Positions 6,274 to 7,333 of a stretch of 7,333 nt of DNA are shown here, piece after piece; within the stretch, counting starts at the first letter, position 1, and the number at the start of each line of letters is the position of its first letter. The notes beneath the pieces are model-generated. The model was not told the origin of the DNA. It was given only the letters and a program-made list of their open reading frames with translations, and did not search any database. The translations under genes and the position numbers were made by a program. Source of the stretch: Candidatus Zhuqueibacterota bacterium (lineage in GTDB: Bacteria > Zhuqueibacterota > QNDG01). Location of the stretch: contig QNDG01000061.1 of the NCBI GenBank assembly GCA_003645915.1, forward strand, positions 1-7,333, read 5' to 3'.

Positions 6274-7333
6274 ATGAAAAAACAATATTTAATTTTCAGC
6301 TTACTGCTTGCATTATTGACCTTAATGGCGGCCTGTGAGAAATTCTCAACATCAATCGATCCTTTGATTGACAGAGTTGAAGATTACAGACTGACCAGTG
6401 AGAGCCAGGTTGATTTTGTGATAAATGGTGTGCACACACGCTGGGCCAGCACGCTTGATGTGCTATCTGTAAGTGTTGGTCTTTTATCAGATGAATTCTA
6501 TTTTGATTCAAGAGTGCCAAATGCAACGTTCCCGAGTTTTGCAGATATTGATGTAGGCGATATAACACTTGACAATAATTCAGTTGATGCAGTGTTTAAT
6601 CCTCTCGGAGAACTCAGGTTTTTTGCTGATGATTTGATCAGAAGAGTTGGTGAAATTAACTTTGAAGATCAGGCACTTAAAAAGAAAGCTCTTTTCTGGG
6701 GTAATTTTTACGGTGGAGTTGCAAGATATATGTACGCAGCATTTTTTGGACTTAACCCTGCTGAAGGAGGCGGAGTTATAGACAATGGCCCGTTTATTCC
6801 TTCAGCAGACATGTATGCACAGGCTGCTGCAAAGTTAGATACAGCGCTTACATATACAGAGGATGCTTATTTAGCCAAGTTAGCCAATACAATGCTTGCA
6901 CGCATCTATATCCTCCAGAATAAATATGCTGATGCATATACAGCAGCATCAAAAGGTCTTGTTGAGGGTGATGAGCCATATCAGGCTCTTTACACTCAGG
7001 TAGCTGACAATTATTTCTGGCAGCAGGCTGGTAACGGAAGAACTCAGTGTGTTCTTGATGAAAGATTTAAAGGCTATGTTGATGCTGATGCAAATGAAGC
7101 AGGCAGAGTAAAGATAGAGCAGTTTCTGGGAACAGATGGCACACCTTTTTACCGCCAGGCTAAATTCCCTGAGGCAGATTCGCCCATAGATTTTCTCACA
7201 TGGCAGGAAAATAACCTTATTCTTGCCGAGTGTGCGCTTAACGGCCAGGCAGGTGATGCTGCAACTCTTATTAACTCAGTACGCGCATCTCATGGAATTG
7301 ATCCTCTTGCTGATGTAACAATGAATGATCTTA
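6274..7333 (+). CDS. SusD/RagB-family nutrient-binding surface lipoprotein (3' end outside window)
   Basis: Lipid-anchored lid and binding protein that sits over the SusC-type channel. The ATG at 6274 follows GGAGG at 6262-6266 with a 7-base spacer and lies 18 bases after the transporter stop, so the two are translationally close and surely co-transcribed. The frame stays open to the window end, giving 353 complete codons; SusD proteins are usually about 500 residues, so perhaps 150 are missing. Residues 1-20 form a lipoprotein signal with lipobox 'LMAAC' and lipidated C21. Helical, TPR-like segments follow, for example 'FYGGVARYMYAAFFGL' and 'AKLANTMLARIYILQNKYADAYTAASKGL'. The block from W310, 'WQENNLILAECALNGQAGDAATLINSVR', is the SusD C-terminal family signature (Glu-rich helix, then 'A..LIN.VR'). 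No frameshift or internal stop is seen. Ligand specificity is not predictable from this fragment. Confidence 0.95.
   Translation, partial: MKKQYLIFSLLLALLTLMAACEKFSTSIDPLIDRVEDYRLTSESQVDFVINGVHTRWASTLDVLSVSVGLLSDEFYFDSRVPNATFPSFADIDVGDITLDNNSVDAVFNPLGELRFFADDLIRRVGEINFEDQALKKKALFWGNFYGGVARYMYAAFFGLNPAEGGGVIDNGPFIPSADMYAQAAAKLDTALTYTEDAYLAKLANTMLARIYILQNKYADAYTAASKGLVEGDEPYQALYTQVADNYFWQQAGNGRTQCVLDERFKGYVDADANEAGRVKIEQFLGTDGTPFYRQAKFPEADSPIDFLTWQENNLILAECALNGQAGDAATLINSVRASHGIDPLADVTMNDL

Noticed and set aside
6296..6568. 90-codon open frame on the - strand
   Set aside because: It overlaps the start of the SusD-type lipoprotein gene, whose + strand frame has a Shine-Dalgarno, lipobox and family signature.
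1..7333. CRISPR arrays, insertion sequences, phage genes or attachment sites
   Set aside because: No regularly spaced repeats, transposase or integrase motifs, or long flanking repeats were seen in either strand.

Overview
The window looks like a chromosomal segment from a member of the Fibrobacterota-Chlorobiota-Bacteroidota (FCB) group or a related lineage such as Calditrichota, KSB1 or Ignavibacteria. The evidence is a SusC/SusD-type outer-membrane pair and a secreted protease ending in a 'QNYPNPFN' type IX secretion/FlgD-like sorting domain. Base composition is moderately AT-rich. Clear Shine-Dalgarno sequences (GGAGG or GGAG) precede the four starts that can be seen. That argues against typical Bacteroidia, which mostly lack them. 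The exact phylum cannot be fixed from this window. All recognisable genes lie on the + strand.

Layout. (1) 1-320: the C-terminal part of a cyclophilin-type peptidyl-prolyl isomerase, followed by a hairpin that is probably its terminator (338-374). (2) 321-571: a 251-base AT-rich gap. (3) 572-943: a single-domain response regulator with a TTG start set by a strong Shine-Dalgarno. (4) 988-3141: a large exported papain-family (C1A) cysteine protease with an Ig-like domain interrupted by a jelly-roll-like domain, and a C-terminal sorting domain. (5) 3142-3339: an unusual leader with three strong Shine-Dalgarno sequences, a possible 9-residue peptide, a 10-bp palindrome and an A/T hairpin. (6) 3340-6255: a SusC/RagA-type TonB-dependent transporter. 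(7) 6274-7333: a SusD/RagB-type surface lipoprotein, cut by the window end.

How the genes may work together. SusC and SusD are separated by 18 bases and almost certainly form one operon encoding a TonB-driven nutrient importer with a lidded surface lipoprotein. A secreted protease lies immediately upstream on the same strand. A reasonable but unproven reading is a protein or peptide utilisation locus: the protease digests protein outside the cell and the SusCD pair imports oligopeptides, as RagAB does in Porphyromonas gingivalis. No glycan-degrading enzyme is visible here. The isomerase and the response regulator look like ordinary neighbours with no evident tie to the importer. I found no tRNA, rRNA, CRISPR array or insertion sequence.
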